From NCBI GenBank assembly GCA_019752295.1, contig JAIEMK010000005.1, positions 1 to 64,000 on the forward strand: a stretch of 64,000 bases of DNA, given 5' to 3'. The notes under the pieces were generated by a model that saw nothing but the letters and a program-made list of their open reading frames with translations, did no database searches and was not told the origin of the DNA. This document shows, piece by piece, positions 60,334 to 64,000 of this stretch (position 1 is its first letter; the number at the start of each line of letters is the position of its first letter). The translations under genes were made by a program, and so were the position numbers. The stretch is from Chitinophagaceae bacterium (GTDB lineage: Bacteria; Bacteroidota; Bacteroidia; Chitinophagales; Chitinophagaceae).

Positions 60334-62688
60334 TTATTCATACCCATTCGTAATTTGAATACTGCTTCCGGGTCGGGTATTTAACAAAAGGTATCCATCT
60401 TTAAACGAATAAACAACCTCTTTCTTTGCACTAACCACCCATGTTTTAAAAGGCATTTTTAATTTAGTTTGTCCCCCTTTTTCAGAAACGATTAGCACTT
60501 CCGAAATTACTCCATTTTCTTTTTTGGCAGAAACAAGGAATGCGCCTTCTGCTCTGAGCGATTTAAAACTAATATCCTGCCATGAAGCAGGTATTGCAGG
60601 AAATACTTCAATTGATCCTGCATAACTCTGTAACAGCATTTCCTGTAATCCCGCTGCGAAAGCAAAATTTCCTTCCAGCGTAAATGGCCGGTCTGTAGAT
60701 TCCGAATAGCCTTTTTTTGTTTGATCACCATTCACATGAAAACTATTGATTGAACAGAATGCTTTGGCAAATATTTGAAGTGCATTTGCAGCACCTTCGC
60801 CGTCTTTTGCTCTGGCTTTTAAATTGGCAAGCCAGGCATAAGAATAGCCACACCAATGCGCCGGTCCAATACTATCGAGTAAATGAATTGAATTTTTAAT
60901 GATCGATTGTGAAGCAGTTCCATCTTCCCATTTAATTAATCCCAGTGGATGTATTGCCATCAGGTTCGAAAAATGACGATGCGATTGCTTGTAAGGAAAT
61001 CCTGGAGCAATCATCAATTCCTTTTTTGGAGAAATAGCAAACCCCGAAAATTCGCTATTTATTTTTTGCCAATGTTCTGCTTCAGTTTTTAATCCCAGCT
61101 CTTCTGCCATTTCCGCCGCAGCTTTAAATACAAACTTCATCAAAGCGAGATCATAATTTGTATTTTGCTGAAACCATGCGTCAATGCTATTATCATTTAT
61201 TTCCGGACTGGAACTGATCGGCAATTTTCGATGCCCGGATTCATCCTGATAAGTAATATTCTCCAGGAACTGCGCGGTTTCGTTGATCCAGGGATAGGCA
61301 CGTTTTCTCAAGAATTCTCGATCCATCCCGTATCTCCATTGCAGGTAATAGTGATGTGCTAACCAAGCCGAAACAGTTGGCGACAATGAATACTGAATCC
61401 AACCTCCCATCTCAGTTCCATCTAAAGTTGTAACGCCCGGTACAGCAAGTCCTTCTTTAGCAAAATAAGTTTTGGTATACCTTTTATAATTATTCTTGTT
61501 AGCATCCAGATGATCAAGATAAGGCATTGCTTCTTCCAAATGGTTTGCACTATATGCAGGCCAATAGCTTAATTGTGTATTCAGGTCATGATGAAAATCG
61601 CCCTTCCATGGCGGAAGTTTTCCGTTGTCGGCAGTCCAGATTGCTTGCAACGAAATGGGAGGAGCACCCAGTCGCGATGCAGCACCAAATTTATATTGCT
61701 CCAAATACCATTGATTTTCGATCAAGAGGTTGGGAATTTTTACAGAAGATTTATTCCAAAAATTATTCCACCAGAGTTTATGATTTTCAAATTGAGAGCG
61801 AAATGTATTTGATAAAGCTTTTTTAGAAACCTCTATTGCAGGCAAGTTCTGTTTCTTACCGGGATATTGCGATGTAATTGTCCATACTCCCTCTATCGAT
61901 TTAGAGCCTACCCTATGCCAGCTTACATGAACAGTATAATTAAAGCCTCCCCATCCCGGTTGATAATAAGTTATACTATTTCTTTCTTTTTTAATCGTTC
62001 CCGGCTGATACCCAAGTCTTGATAAATCATCGCCTACTTCTGAATCTCCAGAATCTTTTACTTCTGCCTGATATTTTGGTGCAATTAAAGCTGGTGCAAG
62101 GTCTGTTTCAAGGTTTTCAAAACGAAAGCAACCAACCATCTCATTGGCAGCTACAAATGTTCTTAGCAAAACTCCATTCGCCCAATTAATTTCACAATAG
62201 GCGTCATCAAGACTTAAATAAACCAATTCAACATTACCCCATTCTTTTGAATTAAACTCAATTGCCGCGCCGGGAATTTTAGAAGGTGCAGGTTCGTTTT
62301 CGTAGGGAGCGTCGAAATATTTTTGAACACTATCGTATTTTTTTTTCTGAACCTGCTCATTTACCCATTGGTAGCTAAATTCAGTGCGATGCAAGCCTTT
62401 CATAGGGCGCATATCCCATAGATCTGCTCTATCCAAAGAAAATCTTATTTGTCCGTCTCTTTGCCAGATCAACGCACCCAACATTCCATTACCCAGCGGT
62501 ATTGCTTCATCCCAGTTGGCTGCAAGCTGGTTGAATTGTAAAGTATGACTTGACAATACTTCTGTAACAATGCTTTTTTCGCTGCTAACAGGTTTTGGCT
62601 TCGGATGCAATTCCTGTGCTAATCCATTTGTATTAATCAGCATCAGAAAAAGGGTTGCACTGCAAAAAATGGAAATTTTTTTTTTCAT
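60334..62688 (-). CDS. GH95-family glycoside hydrolase (alpha-L-fucosidase/galactosidase type)
   Basis: An exported 784-residue glycosidase (signal MKKKISIFCSATLFLMLINT). The N-terminal beta-domain holds WDEAIPLGNGMLGALIW and LDRADLWDMRP, hallmarks of GH95. The (alpha/alpha)6 barrel has FHHDLNTQLSYWPAYSANHL, SSSPEINDNSIDAWF near the catalytic acid region, STDRPFTLEGNFAFAAGLQE and IEVFPAIPASW. The family acts on alpha-L-fucosyl or alpha-L-galactosyl ends. Which one is not decidable by eye, and sequence departs somewhat from characterised fucosidases. Divergent from the GH2 gene. Confidence 0.82.
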   Translation of the reverse strand: MKKKISIFCSATLFLMLINTNGLAQELHPKPKPVSSEKSIVTEVLSSHTLQFNQLAANWDEAIPLGNGMLGALIWQRDGQIRFSLDRADLWDMRPMKGLHRTEFSYQWVNEQVQKKKYDSVQKYFDAPYENEPAPSKIPGAAIEFNSKEWGNVELVYLSLDDAYCEINWANGVLLRTFVAANEMVGCFRFENLETDLAPALIAPKYQAEVKDSGDSEVGDDLSRLGYQPGTIKKERNSITYYQPGWGGFNYTVHVSWHRVGSKSIEGVWTITSQYPGKKQNLPAIEVSKKALSNTFRSQFENHKLWWNNFWNKSSVKIPNLLIENQWYLEQYKFGAASRLGAPPISLQAIWTADNGKLPPWKGDFHHDLNTQLSYWPAYSANHLEEAMPYLDHLDANKNNYKRYTKTYFAKEGLAVPGVTTLDGTEMGGWIQYSLSPTVSAWLAHHYYLQWRYGMDREFLRKRAYPWINETAQFLENITYQDESGHRKLPISSSPEINDNSIDAWFQQNTNYDLALMKFVFKAAAEMAEELGLKTEAEHWQKINSEFSGFAISPKKELMIAPGFPYKQSHRHFSNLMAIHPLGLIKWEDGTASQSIIKNSIHLLDSIGPAHWCGYSYAWLANLKARAKDGEGAANALQIFAKAFCSINSFHVNGDQTKKGYSESTDRPFTLEGNFAFAAGLQEMLLQSYAGSIEVFPAIPASWQDISFKSLRAEGAFLVSAKKENGVISEVLIVSEKGGQTKLKMPFKTWVVSAKKEVVYSFKDGYLLLNTRPGSSIQITNGYE

Positions 62689-62814
62689 ATTATTTAAAGT
62701 ATAAAGAATCTACCCAAAATAAGCCGACATTTATAGAGTATAATTTAATTAATATATTTTAATTACAAAGCATCCGGGTAAAACTTCTACCAAATACTTT
62801 TTAACTTCTGCGCC

Positions 62815-64000
62815 ATGTTTCAACTTATTCATCTCAGGTTATTTATTTTATGCTTTTTTACAATGGTTGTCAGTAACGAATCTGCTGCTCAACAGAAAAT
62901 CAATTTCGATGAGAACTGGAAATTTCATTTCGGAAACGCATCCGATCCTTTAAAAGATTTTAATTATGGCATTGCCAATAGTTTCTCCAAATCGGGAGGA
63001 GCATATGAAACAGCCATCGACCCGGCTTTCAAAGACAGCAGTTGGAATACCGTGAACCTTCCGAATGATTGGGCAGTTGCGCTTCCTTTCGCAAATAACA
63101 CAAACTTTGATGTAGAGTCGCATGGCTTTAAAACGGTGGGCGGACTATTCCCTGCAACCAGTATCGGATGGTATCGGAAACATTTCAACATATCGAGGGC
63201 CGACTCAGGAACCCGCTTCCAGATTCAGTTTGACGGCATTTTCAGGAACGCAACAATTTGGATAAATGGCATTTACACGGGCAATAATTTAAGTGGATAT
63301 CTGGGAGTGAATTACGATATCACCGACATGATAAATTATGAGAAAGAAAATGTAATTACAGTGCGAGTTGACGCATCGCAATACGAAGGATGGTTTTATG
63401 AAGGCGCAGGTATTTACAGGCATGCGTGGTTAAATAAATTAAATAACCTGCATATCGCAAACGACGGAATATTTATTTACTCAAGCATCAAAGAAACTAC
63501 TGCCGAAATTGGTATTGAAACTGTTATTGAGAATAAAAATCTGGATGCTTCAAAGTGTACGATCTATTACTACATTACCGAACGCAACGGTAAAAGAATA
63601 ACACAAAATACCGAGCAACCTCTTAGTATTGTATCAAACGGAAAAGAGCTGATTAAACAAAAACTTATAGTTAATCATCCACATTTATGGAATCTCGAAG
63701 ACCCCTATTTATATCGGGTGGTTACTGTTATCAAGTCGGGTGGAAAAATCGTAGATCAGCATGTACAAAGGTTTGGTGTACGCAGTATTAGGTTTGATGC
63801 AAAAGAAGGATTCTTTCTGAATAATCAGTCCGTTAAAATTCTCGGAACCAATAATCATCAGGATCATGCAGGAATTGGCGCTGCAATACCCGATGCTATT
63901 CAATATTACCGAATATCCCTTTTAAAACAATTGGGCTCAAATGCATATCGAACCAGTCACCACGCCCCAACTCCCGAATTGCTGGATGCTTGTGATAGTT
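62815..64000 (+). CDS. Glycoside hydrolase family 2 enzyme (beta-galactosidase type), cut by window end
   Basis: Start ATG 62815-62817 with signal peptide (MFQLIHLRLFILCFFTMVVS ... AAQQ); open through the window end, 395 codons seen. The sugar-binding jelly-roll (residues about 30-200) includes VNLPNDWAVALPF, IGWYRKHFNIS, FQIQFDGIFRNATIWINGIY and ASQYEGWFYEGAGIYRHAWL. An Ig-like domain leads to LWNLEDPYLYRV and FGVRSIRFDAKEGFFLNNQS. The catalytic TIM barrel opens with LGTNNHQDHAGIGAA and AYRTSHHAPTPELLD. Catalytic glutamates lie beyond the window. Substrate unassigned. Confidence 0.9.
   Translation, partial: MFQLIHLRLFILCFFTMVVSNESAAQQKINFDENWKFHFGNASDPLKDFNYGIANSFSKSGGAYETAIDPAFKDSSWNTVNLPNDWAVALPFANNTNFDVESHGFKTVGGLFPATSIGWYRKHFNISRADSGTRFQIQFDGIFRNATIWINGIYTGNNLSGYLGVNYDITDMINYEKENVITVRVDASQYEGWFYEGAGIYRHAWLNKLNNLHIANDGIFIYSSIKETTAEIGIETVIENKNLDASKCTIYYYITERNGKRITQNTEQPLSIVSNGKELIKQKLIVNHPHLWNLEDPYLYRVVTVIKSGGKIVDQHVQRFGVRSIRFDAKEGFFLNNQSVKILGTNNHQDHAGIGAAIPDAIQYYRISLLKQLGSNAYRTSHHAPTPELLDACDS

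Noticed and set aside
1..64000. tRNA, rRNA, riboswitch, insertion sequence or prophage
   Set aside because: Intergenic spaces are short and none shows cloverleaf, conserved riboswitch core, terminal inverted repeats or transposase/integrase genes.

Overview
The window looks like a chromosomal segment of a Bacteroidota bacterium, most likely a Chitinophagaceae-like or related environmental lineage. The family assignment is inference. The DNA is AT-rich and start codons mostly lack Shine-Dalgarno sequences. Several promoters match the Bacteroidota -7 box TAnnTTTG. The gene families also fit the phylum: Wzi-like outer-membrane proteins, an alginate-export-type porin, DUF1080 proteins, the fused RhaEW aldolase/dehydrogenase and a GntR-type rhamnose regulator. 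I see no tRNA, rRNA, CRISPR array, insertion sequence or prophage.

Layout. 0-7 kb: an MscS-type channel and a leftward biotin operon bioB-bioF-bioD-bioA. 7-8.5 kb: an Rrf2 regulator and a RIC/YtfE iron-sulfur repair protein with a large inverted repeat at its promoter (nitrosative stress module). 8.5-11.5 kb: altronate-dehydratase-type enzyme plus sugar-acid MFS transporter, preceded by a 26-codon ORF and a strong terminator. 11.7-15 kb: two tandem Wzi-like outer-membrane proteins, then about 700 bp of decayed DNA holding a relic of a TlpA-like gene. 15.7-32.8 kb: a complete assimilatory nitrate cluster. It contains mobA, a rubredoxin fusion, a nitrate-reductase-associated protein, a nitrate reductase fused to a flavoprotein and BFD domain, NarK, NrtD/NrtB/NrtA, an outer-membrane porin, NirD and NirB. 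The divergent cobA (siroheme) and a Crp/Fnr regulator with an N-terminal cysteine cluster complete it.

32.8-45.5 kb: a small secreted protein, an SRPBCC protein and an AraC regulator. Next comes the rhamnose operon (rhaT-rhaEW-rhaI-rhaB) with a divergent GntR regulator, then a DUF1080/Gfo-Idh-MocA pair probably acting on 3-keto-glycosides. 45.6-48.5 kb: two unknown genes followed by a NarL-type two-component system. 48.5-57 kb: a TetR/DHA2 efflux pair, a DUF4337 protein, an OmpR-type two-component system, an MgtA P-type ATPase and a DUF421 protein. The ATPase promoter carries four direct repeats at exactly 11-bp period, which ties it to the adjacent response regulator. 57-60.3 kb: a half-size MFS protein next to two ATP-grasp ligases, the second fused to a SET methyltransferase domain. 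60.3-64 kb: a GH95-like glycosidase and a GH2 enzyme cut by the window edge.

Two observations stand out. The first is the ATP-grasp / ATP-grasp-SET pair, a candidate for an uncharacterised peptide- or amino-acid-conjugating pathway. The second is a family of short repeats sitting immediately before the start codon of the downstream gene at four different operon junctions. These repeats have constant flanks around a palindromic core that differs between loci, and two of the loci carry tandem copies with a period of about 82 bp.
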